Below, piece by piece: positions 23,288 to 32,461 of a DNA stretch of 64,000 bases. Source of the DNA: Saonia flava (GTDB lineage: Bacteria; Bacteroidota; Bacteroidia; Flavobacteriales; Flavobacteriaceae); assembly GCF_011927795.1 (NCBI RefSeq), contig NZ_JAATJJ010000001.1, forward strand, positions 1,140,666 through 1,204,665, given 5' to 3'. Position 1 is the stretch's first letter. Each line of letters starts with the position of its first letter. A program made the translations under genes and the position numbers. The notes beneath the pieces were generated by a model. It had not been told where the DNA came from, did not search any database, and saw only the letters and a program-made list of their open reading frames with translations.

Positions 23288-23753
23288 GTACCTGACTGAT
23301 CACCAACCCAATTTCCATCAAATTCTCTTTTTCTTCTTCTGTAAAATCATAAGGAACAGGCTTGGCAATGCCTAATGTTCCATATAATATTTTATTTAGC
23401 ATCATTGGAACGGCAATAGAACCCTGTACCTTGGTTTCCTTAGCGGCAGGTCTTGCCACACCCGATGTATCCGTTTGCAGATTACACATTTCTACAGGTT
23501 GCATACGTTCTGCAGCAATACCGGCCATTCCTTTTCCAATGGGGATTTCTGATACTTTAGGCAGTAAAAATTCTGGAATTCCTTGCTCTGCTCGCAACTT
23601 CAATAATCCAGTTTCTTTATCCAAGAAATGTAGGGTTCCCGTGGCACAATCAAATCCTTCAATGACTTTTGACAAAACTTGCTGCCAATCAACTTTTTGT
23701 TGGTTTAAAAGAGTTGAAACTACCTCCAATAGATTTGTACTTTTATCACTCAT
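23271..23753 (-). CDS. GAF domain protein
   Basis: A 160-residue protein consisting essentially of one GAF domain: the signature segments CATGTLHFLDKETGLLKLRAEQG, GKGMAGIAAERMQPVEMCNL and VQGSIAVPMMLNKILYGTLGI are present. No kinase, cyclase or DNA-binding domain is attached, so it would act as a ligand sensor or partner in trans. The free-methionine sulfoxide reductase cysteine pattern is not evident. It converges on the DUF4249 gene with a 17-base overlap and is downstream of a small membrane protein gene. Confidence 0.9.
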   Translation of the reverse strand: MSDKSTNLLEVVSTLLNQQKVDWQQVLSKVIEGFDCATGTLHFLDKETGLLKLRAEQGIPEFLLPKVSEIPIGKGMAGIAAERMQPVEMCNLQTDTSGVARPAAKETKVQGSIAVPMMLNKILYGTLGIAKPVPYDFTEEEKENLMEIGLVISQVLIQSQ

Positions 23754-23771
23754 GCTTATTCAAAAATATTT

Positions 23772-23966
23772 TCAGTTTTTACTATCTAGACTAGATGGGT
23801 ATTTTTTCTCAAATTCCTTTAATTTATCACTAGCCCTTTTACTTCGTTTATTAGCTCCAATAATTCCTAAGAGAGCACTTATTGCTCCAAATGAAAAAAG
23901 CAGTATAAAAATTAAAGAAATCATTTCATTCCCGATCAATACATTTTCATGGTATATTTCAACCAA
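23772..23966 (-). CDS. Small single-pass membrane protein
   Basis: A predicted 64-residue protein with one hydrophobic helix (ISLIFILLFSFGAISALLGIIG) followed by a basic, lysine-rich tail. A shorter 50-residue form starting at the Met at 23924, just before the helix, is equally likely. It sits in a gap of the right size between the DUF2490 and GAF genes on the same strand and its composition is not that of a random reading frame. Function unknown. Confidence 0.55.
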   Translation of the reverse strand: MVEIYHENVLIGNEMISLIFILLFSFGAISALLGIIGANKRSKRASDKLKEFEKKYPSSLDSKN

Positions 23967-23986
23967 CTCCTTTATAATCTAAGGCA

Positions 23987-24682
23987 TCATATTTTTTGAT
24001 GAAGACTTAATTGCAACTGTTTTTTACTCCAATTATCCGTAGTTTGCTTCATAATACCCAACTGAACTTTAAGCCCTTTTTTTATTACATACCCTATTGC
24101 TGTATATAATCTGTTTCGGTCATACACCTCTACACTCCTTCCGTCTCCAATATCTCGTTGTCCATTTATAAACAACTCATTATAAAGAGCGAGATATACG
24201 GTTTTTGCCTCCATAGTTTTTTTATTTAAAGCTACATTCACAAACAAATTATAACGATAACGCGTTCTAAAGTCTTGATTTTCCACAAATCTTTGTTCGT
24301 ACCTAAAACGATGATTAGTATAAATCCTACTCCCAAATTGAACAGGAAAAATAGCCTCTTGATAAATTCTACTTTCTTGTGTTTTTGATGTTTCTGATCC
24401 AAAAGCACCAGTACTTATGTTTCCATAGCCAAGGGTCAACTTAAGATTTGTGCTTTTGGGCTTATATGTTAATCCTCCTCTTAAGAGCAATTGCTCAAGA
24501 TCTCCACCTAAATCCCAATTACGGTATTGAATATCTCCTTGTAGTCCCCATGAACTTTCTTTAAAGGTAGTATCAAAAAAATACATGTACCATGCACCTA
24601 ATTTATCTTCATCTATTTGGGCTTTCCCCATTTTTGGAGCAAGTAAAAAAAGCATAGTCAAAAAAAATATTCCTTTTCTCAT
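23987..24682 (-). CDS. DUF2490 outer-membrane-like protein
   Basis: A 231-residue protein with a signal peptide (residues 1-21, ending GKAQ) and a beta-rich body matching DUF2490: RYEQRFVENQDFRTRYRYNLFVNVALN and NELFINGQRD segments are typical. Alternating polar/hydrophobic strands and a terminal KQLQLSLHQKI suggest a small outer-membrane beta-barrel. The function is not known. It has its own promoter (24709-24739) and may lead the small-membrane-protein and GAF genes. Confidence 0.9.
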   Translation of the reverse strand: MRKGIFFLTMLFLLAPKMGKAQIDEDKLGAWYMYFFDTTFKESSWGLQGDIQYRNWDLGGDLEQLLLRGGLTYKPKSTNLKLTLGYGNISTGAFGSETSKTQESRIYQEAIFPVQFGSRIYTNHRFRYEQRFVENQDFRTRYRYNLFVNVALNKKTMEAKTVYLALYNELFINGQRDIGDGRSVEVYDRNRLYTAIGYVIKKGLKVQLGIMKQTTDNWSKKQLQLSLHQKI

Positions 24683-24708
24683 TTATACAGATTGTTATAT
24701 TATAGAGG

Positions 24709-24739
24709 CAAAGATAATGGGATAGAAAAAACTAATCAA
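24709..24739 (-). promoter_or_regulatory. Promoter of the DUF2490 gene
   Basis: On the minus strand TTG (24739-24737), 20 bases, TATCTTTG (24716-24709): full match to the Bacteroidota promoter, 26 bases before the start codon. Confidence 0.75.
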
Positions 24740-24740
24740 A

Positions 24741-25868
24741 TTAGGCCATATCTTGGAAATACATATAAATGGCATTCTCTATCAATTCTGGAGCATGACT
24801 CATATTATAGTTCAAAGATTTAGAGGCTTCACTTATTTCCAAAGCATCGTGTAACCCTAAAGAGAAAAGTTCCTTTTTATCAATATCTAATTTTCCGCAA
24901 ACGCCCAATACAGGAATTTTATGTTGTTTTCCCATATCCACAACACCTTTGATTAGCTTTCCATTTAGAGTTTGACCATCAATTTTACCTTCTCCAGTGA
25001 TGATATAATCAATTTTTTGTTTTTTTAGTAGCTGTGGTATTTTTGCAAGTCCTAAAAGAAATTCAATTCCAACAACATATTCCGCATTCAAAAAAGTTTT
25101 TAAACCGTAACCCAGACCTCCAGCTGCTCCAGCGCCAGAAACATGGGCAATATCTTTATTCAACTGTTCCTTTACAATTTTACTCAAATGGACCAAACCT
25201 GCATCCAAATCTTCAATATCGGCATCTGATGCGCCTTTTTGCTTGGCGTAAACATAGGCTGCCCCTTGTTTTCCATACAAGGGATTTTGCACATCGTTCA
25301 CTGCATAAAAAGATACACCCAGATACCTTTCCAAGCTCTTGCTCTCTATACTTTGGATATTAATCAAATTCTTACCAATAGGATCAATTGTTTCACCACT
25401 ATGGTCTTTAAAACCATATCCCAAGGCTTTCGCCATTCCTACCCCGCCATCGTTCGTGGCACTACCTCCTAAACCAACATATATCTTATTTGCACCCTGG
25501 GAAACGGCATTTTTAATTAACACTCCTGTTCCAAATGTAGTTGTATCCATTGGGTTGCGCTCATCAGCAGTCAACAACTCCATTCCAGAAGCTTTAGCCA
25601 TTTCTATGTACGCGCTTTTATTTTCCTTGTTCAACAAATAAGAAGCCGTAATAGGTCTTCCCAAAGGGTCAAAGGTTTTGGTTTTAACTTCTTCAGCATC
25701 TATATAGTTGAAAACGGCATCTAGAAAACCGTCACCTCCATCAGATGCCAAAAAACTTTTAATATTGGCATGTGGAACCGCTCTTTTTATTCCTTTTATT
25801 AGAGCCGCAACAACTTCTTTTGCAGAGGCAGAACCTTTAAATTTATCTGGAATCAATAATATCTTCAT
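24741..25868 (-). CDS. Glycerate kinase
   Basis: Phosphorylates D-glycerate (to 2-phosphoglycerate in the GarK/GlxK type-I family). The 375-residue protein starts MKILLIPDKFKGSASAKEVV, typical of the family, with later LGGSATNDGGVGMAKALG, SGAGAAGGLGYGLKTFL and ITGEGKIDGQTLNGK motifs. Length is as expected. No glyoxylate or glycerate pathway gene is beside it. It ends just before the DUF2490 promoter. Confidence 0.95.
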   Translation of the reverse strand: MKILLIPDKFKGSASAKEVVAALIKGIKRAVPHANIKSFLASDGGDGFLDAVFNYIDAEEVKTKTFDPLGRPITASYLLNKENKSAYIEMAKASGMELLTADERNPMDTTTFGTGVLIKNAVSQGANKIYVGLGGSATNDGGVGMAKALGYGFKDHSGETIDPIGKNLINIQSIESKSLERYLGVSFYAVNDVQNPLYGKQGAAYVYAKQKGASDADIEDLDAGLVHLSKIVKEQLNKDIAHVSGAGAAGGLGYGLKTFLNAEYVVGIEFLLGLAKIPQLLKKQKIDYIITGEGKIDGQTLNGKLIKGVVDMGKQHKIPVLGVCGKLDIDKKELFSLGLHDALEISEASKSLNYNMSHAPELIENAIYMYFQDMA

Positions 25869-25934
25869 ACTTTTTCACAAAGCTTTTTACACATATCTAA
25901 TAAATATAACCATTCTTATTAATTTTGGAGAATT

Positions 25935-26162
25935 ATGGGAACAGACAAAGATATATTGGTAAAAGGATTAAAATTTCTCGGATATACGGTGGCTTTTATG
26001 TTTTTGGCACCATGGGTGATTTATCAGGCATTCAAAAACCAAGAGCATCCTTTTTATTGGCCAGTTTTAATTATTGGAATGGTTTTGGCCATTTTGGCCA
26101 TTGGTTTTGGATTCTATAGTATAAAAACCATAATGGACGCCATTTTTTCTAAGAAAGAATAA
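25935..26162 (+). CDS. DUF6095-type small membrane protein
   Basis: A 75-residue protein with two membrane helices (residues ~12-32 and ~43-65) and short charged ends. It resembles the DUF6095 family found upstream of thrS in flavobacteria; the function is unknown. A TAnnTTTG box (TAATTTTG, 25920-25927) ends only eight bases before the ATG, so the transcript may be nearly leaderless. Separate promoter and thrS start follow. Confidence 0.8.
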   Translation: MGTDKDILVKGLKFLGYTVAFMFLAPWVIYQAFKNQEHPFYWPVLIIGMVLAILAIGFGFYSIKTIMDAIFSKKE

Positions 26163-26196
26163 TACACGTTTTTCTATAAGACATATTCAGAATCTA

Positions 26197-26227
26197 TTGT
26201 CAGCATCGATCCAAGATGTTATCTTTG
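26197..26227 (+). promoter_or_regulatory. Promoter of the thrS-infC-rpmI-rplT operon
   Basis: TTG (26197-26199), 20 bases, TATCTTTG (26220-26227). It lies 25 bases before the thrS start codon. No T-box or attenuator-like structure is seen between them. Confidence 0.78.
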
Positions 26228-26252
26228 CTCACTTATTGATGTAGAAAATCCA

Positions 26253-28193
26253 ATGATAAAAATTACGTTACCAGACGGTTCTATAAAAGAATTTGAAAGT
26301 GGAAGCACTCCTATGGATGTTGCGAAAAGTATTAGTGAAGGGCTGGCAAGAAATGTTATCTCTGCAAGTTTTAATGAGACCAAAGTAGAGTCGGTTACAC
26401 CATTGACCACGGATGGTTCTTTAACCCTTTTTACTTGGAACGACAAAGAAGGAAAAACTGCATTTTGGCATTCTACTTCGCATGTGGTGGCGCAAGCTAT
26501 CGAAGAATTGTATCCTGGTGTAAAATTGACTATTGGGCCTGCTATAGAGAATGGTTTTTATTATGATGTGGATTTAGGCGAGCAAACCATTTCTGAAAAG
26601 GATTTTCCAGAGATAGAAAAAAGAGCTTTGGAAATTGCCCGCGGAAAGCACGATTTCAAAATGCGTGCCGTTTCGAAGGCAGATGCCCTTTCCCTATACA
26701 AATCTCAAGACAATGAGTATAAAGTGGAACTTATTGAAAATCTTGAAGATGGCACTATTTCTTTTTGTGACCATGACACTTTTACGGATTTATGTCGTGG
26801 TGGGCATATTCCCAATACCGGCATTATAAAGGCCATAAAAATTTTAAGTGTTGCCGGGGCGTATTGGAGGGGAGATGAGAAAAACACCCAATTGACCCGC
26901 GTTTATGGTATTTCTTTTCCAAAACAAAAAGAGCTTACAGAATACCTTGAGCTTATAGAGGAAGCCAAAAAACGTGATCATAGAAAATTGGGAAAGGAAT
27001 TGGAACTTTTTACTTTTTCGCAAAAAGTAGGTCAAGGGTTACCACTATGGTTACCTAAAGGTGCTGCTTTAAGGGAGCGGTTGGAACAATTTCTTAAAAA
27101 AGCACAGAAGAAAGCCGGTTATGAAATGGTAGTTTCTCCACATATTGGCCAGAAAGAGCTTTATGTAACTTCAGGACATTATGCCAAGTATGGTGAAGAT
27201 AGTTTTCAACCTATTACAACTCCAAAAGAAGATGAAGAGTTTTTACTAAAACCTATGAACTGTCCGCATCACTGCGAAATATATAACCACAAACCATTTA
27301 GCTACAGGGAATTACCTAAAAGATATGCCGAGTTTGGAACAGTATATAGGTATGAACAAAGTGGTGAACTTCATGGATTGACACGTGTTCGTGGATTTAC
27401 ACAAGATGATGCACATATTTTTTGTACTCCGGACCAATTGGATGATGAATTTAAAAATGTAATCGATTTATCCCTTTATGTTTTGGGCTCCCTAGGTTTT
27501 GAAAATTTTACGGCCCAGGTATCCGTCCGTGATTTAGATAAACCAGAAAAATACATTGGTTCAGTAGAAAATTGGGAAAAAGCAGAAAATGCCATTATAA
27601 ATGCAGCCAAGGAAAAAGGATTGAAATACACAATTGAAAGTGGAGAAGCGGCCTTTTATGGACCAAAGCTGGATTTTATGGTTAAAGATGCCTTGGGAAG
27701 AAGTTGGCAATTAGGTACCATTCAGGTAGATTATAACCTTCCAGAACGATTCGATTTAACCTATAAAGGCAGTGATAATGAATCCCATAGACCTGTTATG
27801 ATTCACCGTGCTCCCTTTGGTAGTATGGAGCGTTTTATAGCACTTTTATTGGAACATACAGGTGGAAATTTCCCTTTGTGGCTTATTCCAGAGCAAGCTG
27901 TTGTATTGCCAATTAGCGAAAAGCATGAAAAATATGCTAAAAAAGTTTTAGAATCCCTAGAAAATCACGAAATTCGCGCCCTCGTTGACAAGAGAAACGA
28001 AACTGTAGGCAAGAAAATACGTGAGGCAGAAATGAACAAAATACCATTTATGCTGATTGTAGGGGAAAAAGAAGAGGAAACCAATACCATATCTGTTCGT
28101 AGACATGGAGGAGAAGATTTTGGCACGCTTTCTGTAAACGATTTTGCTGACTTGGTCAATAAGGAAATAAATAGTACCTTAAAGTCGTTTTAA
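26253..28193 (+). CDS. thrS: Threonine-tRNA ligase
   Basis: Charges tRNA-Thr with threonine. The 646-residue enzyme has the N-terminal TGS domain ([17 protein letters not shown]), the editing domain with [10 protein letters not shown] and [10 protein letters not shown] (SAD), the class II core with zinc ligands in [10 protein letters not shown], motif 2 in [25 protein letters not shown], motif 3 around [13 protein letters not shown], and the C-terminal anticodon-binding domain. First gene of the thrS-infC-rpmI-rplT operon. Confidence 0.99.
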   Translation: MIKITLPDGSIKEFESGSTPMDVAKSISEGLARNVISASFNETKVESVTPLTTDGSLTLFTWNDKEGKTAFWHSTSHVVAQAIEELYPGVKLTIGPAIENGFYYDVDLGEQTISEKDFPEIEKRALEIARGKHDFKMRAVSKADALSLYKSQDNEYKVELIENLEDGTISFCDHDTFTDLCRGGHIPNTGIIKAIKILSVAGAYWRGDEKNTQLTRVYGISFPKQKELTEYLELIEEAKKRDHRKLGKELELFTFSQKVGQGLPLWLPKGAALRERLEQFLKKAQKKAGYEMVVSPHIGQKELYVTSGHYAKYGEDSFQPITTPKEDEEFLLKPMNCPHHCEIYNHKPFSYRELPKRYAEFGTVYRYEQSGELHGLTRVRGFTQDDAHIFCTPDQLDDEFKNVIDLSLYVLGSLGFENFTAQVSVRDLDKPEKYIGSVENWEKAENAIINAAKEKGLKYTIESGEAAFYGPKLDFMVKDALGRSWQLGTIQVDYNLPERFDLTYKGSDNESHRPVMIHRAPFGSMERFIALLLEHTGGNFPLWLIPEQAVVLPISEKHEKYAKKVLESLENHEIRALVDKRNETVGKKIREAEMNKIPFMLIVGEKEEETNTISVRRHGGEDFGTLSVNDFADLVNKEINSTLKSF

Positions 28194-28224
28194 GAATTAA
28201 TGTTTAATTAAAAATATTTAAGCC

Positions 28225-28785
28225 ATAGCAATAAGAAAAAGATTTAGGCCCCAGCCTAGGAGGGAAAATAAAAACCCTCACAAAATCAATGAAAAAATCA
28301 CTTCTCCCAGTGTGAGGTTAGTAGGTGATAATATTGAAGTAGGTGTTTATTCCATATCTGATGCATTAGCAAAGTCTGATGAATTAGAATTGGATTTGGT
28401 TGAAATATCACCAAAAGCAGATCCACCTGTTTGTAAAATAATAGACTATAAAAAGTTTCTTTACGAACAGAAAAAGAGGGAAAAGGTCATGAAGGCCAAA
28501 GCCTCTAAAGTTGTAATCAAGGAAATTAGGTTTGGACCCCAAACTGATGACCATGATTATGAATTTAAAAAGAAACATGCGGAAAAGTTTCTTAAAGATG
28601 GCGCCAAATTAAAGGCATATGTTTTCTTTAAAGGCCGTTCCATAGTGTATAAGGATCAAGGTGAAATTTTACTTTTAAAGTTGGCCTCTGAATTAGAGGA
28701 TTTAGGAAAAGTAGAGCAAATGCCAAAGTTGGAGGGAAAAAGAATGACCATGTTCCTTGCCCCTAAAACAAAAGTTAAAAAATAA
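28225..28785 (+). CDS. infC: Translation initiation factor IF-3 with apparent AUA start
   Basis: IF-3 controls start-codon selection and ribosome subunit dissociation. Homology to the usual N-terminus ([25 protein letters not shown]) begins well before the first standard start codon in frame, a GTG at 28312. Upstream, the frame is closed by TAA at 28219-28221, and between them no ATG, GTG or TTG exists. The natural start is therefore the ATA at 28225 (Met-Ala-Ile-Arg), giving 186 residues, a normal length. Start at non-AUG codons such as AUU is well known for infC and allows IF-3 to repress its own synthesis; AUA would serve the same purpose. Lies 31 bases after thrS. The second ATA at 28231 is the alternative. 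Confidence 0.95.
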   Translation: MAIRKRFRPQPRRENKNPHKINEKITSPSVRLVGDNIEVGVYSISDALAKSDELELDLVEISPKADPPVCKIIDYKKFLYEQKKREKVMKAKASKVVIKEIRFGPQTDDHDYEFKKKHAEKFLKDGAKLKAYVFFKGRSIVYKDQGEILLLKLASELEDLGKVEQMPKLEGKRMTMFLAPKTKVKK

Positions 28786-28839
28786 ATACTGCAGTTACAG
28801 TTTTAAGATAGTAAGTGAGATTAATATAAATAGGAAATA

Positions 28840-29037
28840 ATGCCTAAAATGAAAACAAAATCCAGTGCCAAAAAGCGTTTTAAGCTTACCGGGTCTGGTA
28901 AAATCAAAAGAAAGCACGCTTTTAAAAGCCACATTCTTACAAAGAAGAGCAAAAAGCGAAAGCTAGCGTTAACACACTCTACATTAGTGCACGAGTCAGA
29001 TGTTAACAGCATAAAGGAACAATTACGTTTAAAATAA
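28840..29037 (+). CDS. rpmI: 50S ribosomal protein L35
   Basis: A 65-residue, strongly basic L35 beginning [31 protein letters not shown], wholly typical. It lies between infC and rplT in the conserved IF3-L35-L20 order. Confidence 0.98.
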   Translation: MPKMKTKSSAKKRFKLTGSGKIKRKHAFKSHILTKKSKKRKLALTHSTLVHESDVNSIKEQLRLK

Positions 29038-29132
29038 TTGTCCTTATCGGTAATTATCATTAACCCTGGAGTTAGGCCTTAAAAAGTTCTTATAGTAAAT
29101 ACAAGACGCCTACTACAAAAAAAATTAAAAAA

Positions 29133-29477
29133 ATGCCAAGATCAGTAAATTCAGTTGCTTCAAGAGCTCGTAGAAAAAAAGTGATGAAGCAAGCCAAAGG
29201 TTACTTTGGAAGACGTAAAAATGTTTGGACAGTAGCCAAAAATGCGGTTGAAAAAGCAATGTTATATGCTTATAGAGACCGTAGAAACAAGAAAAGAACT
29301 TTCCGTTCCTTATGGATTACCCGTATTAATGCTGGTGCCAGATTGCATGGAATGTCCTACTCACAATTCATGGGTAAGGTAAAAGCCAATAATATAGACC
29401 TTAATCGTAAGGTATTGGCCGATTTAGCCATGAACCATCCAGATGCTTTTAAAGCAGTTGTGGACAAAGTAAAATAA
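29133..29477 (+). CDS. rplT: 50S ribosomal protein L20
   Basis: A 114-residue L20, which binds 23S rRNA early in 50S assembly. It begins [32 protein letters not shown], with the conserved [20 protein letters not shown] segment. In other bacteria L20 represses this operon; a binding site cannot be identified by eye in the 95-base gap before the gene. Closed by a strong terminator. Confidence 0.99.
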   Translation: MPRSVNSVASRARRKKVMKQAKGYFGRRKNVWTVAKNAVEKAMLYAYRDRRNKKRTFRSLWITRINAGARLHGMSYSQFMGKVKANNIDLNRKVLADLAMNHPDAFKAVVDKVK

Positions 29478-29500
29478 ATAAAAACATTCTCGCTTATATA

Positions 29501-29530
29501 AAATCCCGTTCAGCAGAACGGGATTTTTTT
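29501..29530 (+). terminator. Intrinsic terminator of the thrS-rplT operon
   Basis: Perfect 11-base stem (29501-29511 with 29516-29526), AGCA loop, T run to 29531. The convergent YjbQ gene may also use it. Confidence 0.93.
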
Positions 29531-29536
29531 ATTTAA

Positions 29537-29959
29537 TCATGACCCTATTACCGTTACTACCAATTTTCGTCCAGAAGCAGCATTCCTATGTTCACATAAA
29601 TAGATCCCCTGCCAAATCCCTAAATTCAATCTTCCATTTGTTATAGGAATTTGTATTGAAGTTCCCATTAATGATGCCTTAATATGTGCAGGCATATCAT
29701 CTGGACCTTCATAAGTATGAATATAATAAGGAGCATGCTCAGGAACCATCTCATTCATATGACTTTCAAAATCCATCCTTACCGTTGGGTCTGCATTTTC
29801 ATTGATAGTAAGACTTGCTGAGGTATGTTTTATAAAAACATTCAGCATTCCAATTTTTATCTTCTTAATTTCGGACATCCCATCTACTATTGTATTAGTA
29901 ATTAAGTGAAATCCTCTATCGTAAGATGGTAATCGTATTTCTTTTTGATAAAAATTCAT
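29537..29959 (-). CDS. YjbQ/UPF0047 family protein
   Basis: A 140-residue member of the YjbQ (UPF0047) family, some of which have a weak thiamine-phosphate synthase activity. Family signatures visible are GMLNVFIKHTSASLTINENADPTVRMDFE, PYYIHTYEGPDDMPAHIKASLMGTSI and LGIWQGIYLCEHR. The histidines of these motifs are intact. A stand-alone gene; true physiological role is unsettled. Confidence 0.94.
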   Translation of the reverse strand: MNFYQKEIRLPSYDRGFHLITNTIVDGMSEIKKIKIGMLNVFIKHTSASLTINENADPTVRMDFESHMNEMVPEHAPYYIHTYEGPDDMPAHIKASLMGTSIQIPITNGRLNLGIWQGIYLCEHRNAASGRKLVVTVIGS

Positions 29960-30063
29960 TCAAAATAAAATATTAAGAAATACTAATTTAATACAAACTT
30001 CACCAAATTACTTTATTTTATTCCCATAGAAGAAATACCTTTGCCTCCTCTCAACACAAAGGA

Positions 30064-30867
30064 ATGGATTTATCTAAAATTAAAATGGTGGTAACGGATA
30101 TGGATGGCACGTTATTAAATTCCAATCATGAAGTGAGCCCCCTATTTTTTTCATTATTTGAAGAACTTAAAAAAAGGGAAATTCTATTTGTAGCTGCAAG
30201 TGGTAGACAGTACAATAGTATTGTGGAAAAATTACATTCCATTAAAGACGATATTATTGTTATTGCGGAGAACGGTGGTTTTGCAATGCACAAGGAAGAG
30301 GAATTATTGTCTACTCCCTTAAACAAGCCAATTAGAAATGAGGTGTTGCGGACTTTGAATACTGTTAAAAAAATACACCCCGTACTTTGTGGAAAAAGAA
30401 ATGCATATTTAACAGGAGATTCTGACGAGTTTATAAATATGCTCAGACAATATTATTCAGAATTTGAAATCGTAGACGATTTATCCCAGGTAGATGCAGA
30501 AGTACTTAAAATAGCCATTTATCATTTTGAGAGTTCAGAAAAGTATATATATCCAGAGGTAAAACATTATGAGAACCAACTTAAAGTAAAAGTTTCCGGA
30601 CCCAACTGGGTAGATATTTCGGCAACAAACGCCCACAAGGGACACGCCTTAATGCAAGTTCAAGAGAAATTTAGTATAAACCCCAATGAAACTATGGTTT
30701 TTGGCGACTACAACAATGACTTGGAAATGTTGGCTTGTGCCGATTATAGTTTTGCCATGGCCAATGCACATCCCAATATCTTAGAGAGCGCCAATTACAA
30801 AACCTTGAGCAATGATGAAAATGGGGTAGAATACATTCTTCAAAAACTTATTAAAGCCAAAAATTAA
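30064..30867 (+). CDS. Cof-type HAD-IIB family phosphatase
   Basis: A 267-residue HAD-IIB hydrolase, probably acting on sugar phosphates or similar small substrates. Motif I MVVTDMDGTLLNSNHE carries both aspartates, motif II AASGRQ, and motif IV VFGDYNNDLEML, with lysine in the HKGHALMQ segment. The C2 cap lies between motifs II and III. Stand-alone gene. Confidence 0.94.
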   Translation: MDLSKIKMVVTDMDGTLLNSNHEVSPLFFSLFEELKKREILFVAASGRQYNSIVEKLHSIKDDIIVIAENGGFAMHKEEELLSTPLNKPIRNEVLRTLNTVKKIHPVLCGKRNAYLTGDSDEFINMLRQYYSEFEIVDDLSQVDAEVLKIAIYHFESSEKYIYPEVKHYENQLKVKVSGPNWVDISATNAHKGHALMQVQEKFSINPNETMVFGDYNNDLEMLACADYSFAMANAHPNILESANYKTLSNDENGVEYILQKLIKAKN

Positions 30868-31144
30868 AGTAATCAGTAAATTTTTGTTAAAAAATTACAT
30901 TTTTATTATCATTTTCATTAATAATTAATATTTTTGATAAATAATAACGTTTTTTTGATAAAATAGTATAATATCCTTAACGCAAGTACGTTTTACTTTG
31001 CATTGTAGTAAGAAATTTACCCTATATAATATATAGGCCATCCCAAGTATGGGCCTTAGTTGTATACTCAACTTGAATATATACTTGAATTAGCTATTAA
31101 ATAAGCGCCTTTCTCATTTGGCGCTTATTTTTTTTAAAACCCCT
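30868..31144 (+). other. A+T-rich gap with terminator; long 3' tail or small RNA
   Basis: Between the HAD gene and the convergent asparagine-synthetase-like gene are 277 bases without a credible reading frame. The first half is extremely A+T rich. Around 31036-31058 is a GGCC...GGGCC inverted repeat, and the region closes with a strong hairpin at 31099-31130. The 230-base distance from the HAD stop to this terminator is long for a 3' UTR, so a small RNA is possible; no clear promoter box supports it. Confidence 0.3.
31099..31136 (+). terminator. Intrinsic terminator
   Basis: Perfect 11-base stem (31099-31109 with 31120-31130), ten-base loop, T run of eight or more on the plus strand. On the minus strand the tail is weaker but could serve the converging gene. 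Confidence 0.88.
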
Positions 31145-32461
31145 TTATGTTTTTTGTTTTTTCTTCCGAGCTGCAGGAAACAAGACATTGTTCAATATCA
31201 ATCGATAACCAGGAGAAGTTGGGTGAAGTTCTAGCTCTGTTTTTGGATCACCAACCCTATGTTGGTAATCTTCTGGATCATGACCTCCATAAAAAGTAAA
31301 AAAGCCTTTTCCCTTAATGCCATGAATATATCTGGCCTCACTATTAATTTTATTTTCCCCCAATATCAATACATTGGGTTTAATTTCATTTCTGGTAAAA
31401 GATGTGGTCTGACCCATAAAACCCTTGACCAAAGTCGTATGATTCTGGCATAACATAGTTGGAACAGGATCCCATTTAGCAGAGAAATCCATTAATGTAA
31501 AATAATCCGATTCCTTTGGAAGTCTTCTTTTATTTGTCATATCAATAGAAGAAAACTCATACTTTAAGGGGTTTCTTTCCAAAGTGAAATTTGTAAAAGC
31601 CATGGTTTTGGTAAAATCCAGTTTATTTTGATAATTAGCATCAGAGGGGTCATTATCAAACATGGGTTCACAAATATCCACACCATCAGCGGCCAATGCA
31701 ATATCAAAACTATCTGTAGCCGAGCACATGGCAAACATAAACCCGCCTCCTATTACATAGTTCCTTATTTTTAGGGCAACGGCTCCTTTTTCATCAGAAA
31801 CCTTGCTAAACCCCAATTTGCTTGCCAATTCTTCTGCGGTCTTTTTACCCTCTATATACCAAGGTGCAGCTCTATAAGCCCCATAAAACTTACCATATTG
31901 GCCTGTAAAATCTTCATGGTGCAAATGCAACCAATCATATAAGGCAAGTTTATCCCCAAGAACTTCCTCATCATATACGGTGACATAGGGAATCTCCGCA
32001 TAGGTAAGAACCATTGTAACGGCATCATCCCAGGGCTGGTTACTTATTGGAGAGTATACAGCAATTTTTGGGGCCTTTTCCAAAACTACAGCTTCCTGGT
32101 TTTTGGCTGGACTACTAATAGCATCTAAAATAGCATTTGACTGGGCATCTGATAAAACTTCGAATGAAACACCCCTTATTTGGCATTCCTTTCTAATGGC
32201 ATCTCCATCTGGCAATAAGAAAGCCCCCCCCCTATAGTTGAGAAGCCATTGTACCTTTTGCTGTTTTGACAAAACCCAGTAAGTAATGCCATATGCCTTT
32301 AAATGGTTTTTTTGACTTTCGGCATCCATGGGAATTAAAATATTGGATGCAAATGTTTGAATAGAAGAAAAAAGAAGAAAAATGAAAAATCCTTTCGATT
32401 TAGCTCGAACAGGAAGAAAATTTATAATTTTAAAAAGGTATATCATTATCATCTGGGTCAC
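31145..32461 (-). CDS. Conserved secreted protein, often labelled asparagine synthetase B
   Basis: A ~438-residue protein well conserved in flavobacteria, where databases commonly name it asparagine synthetase B. I see neither the Cys2 glutaminase start nor the SGGLDS ATP-pyrophosphatase loop of a true asparagine synthetase. Instead there is a signal peptide (GFFIFLLFSSIQTFAS, residues ~25-40), then SNILIPMDAESQKNHLKAYGITYW and a strongly conserved middle (GGGFMFAMCSATDSFDIALAADGVDICEP) that could form a class I amidotransferase-like or catalytic Cys site, by inference only. Three closely spaced Mets (32461, 32452, 32446) compete as start; all overlap the end of dnaB (32430), suggesting coupling. 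Real function unknown. Confidence 0.85.
   Translation of the reverse strand: MTQMIMIYLFKIINFLPVRAKSKGFFIFLLFSSIQTFASNILIPMDAESQKNHLKAYGITYWVLSKQQKVQWLLNYRGGAFLLPDGDAIRKECQIRGVSFEVLSDAQSNAILDAISSPAKNQEAVVLEKAPKIAVYSPISNQPWDDAVTMVLTYAEIPYVTVYDEEVLGDKLALYDWLHLHHEDFTGQYGKFYGAYRAAPWYIEGKKTAEELASKLGFSKVSDEKGAVALKIRNYVIGGGFMFAMCSATDSFDIALAADGVDICEPMFDNDPSDANYQNKLDFTKTMAFTNFTLERNPLKYEFSSIDMTNKRRLPKESDYFTLMDFSAKWDPVPTMLCQNHTTLVKGFMGQTTSFTRNEIKPNVLILGENKINSEARYIHGIKGKGFFTFYGGHDPEDYQHRVGDPKTELELHPTSPGYRLILNNVLFPAARKKKQKT

Noticed and set aside
23362-23982. A 206-codon open frame on the plus strand
   Set aside because: Runs antisense across the GAF domain gene and the small membrane protein gene; the GAF motifs show the minus strand is coding.
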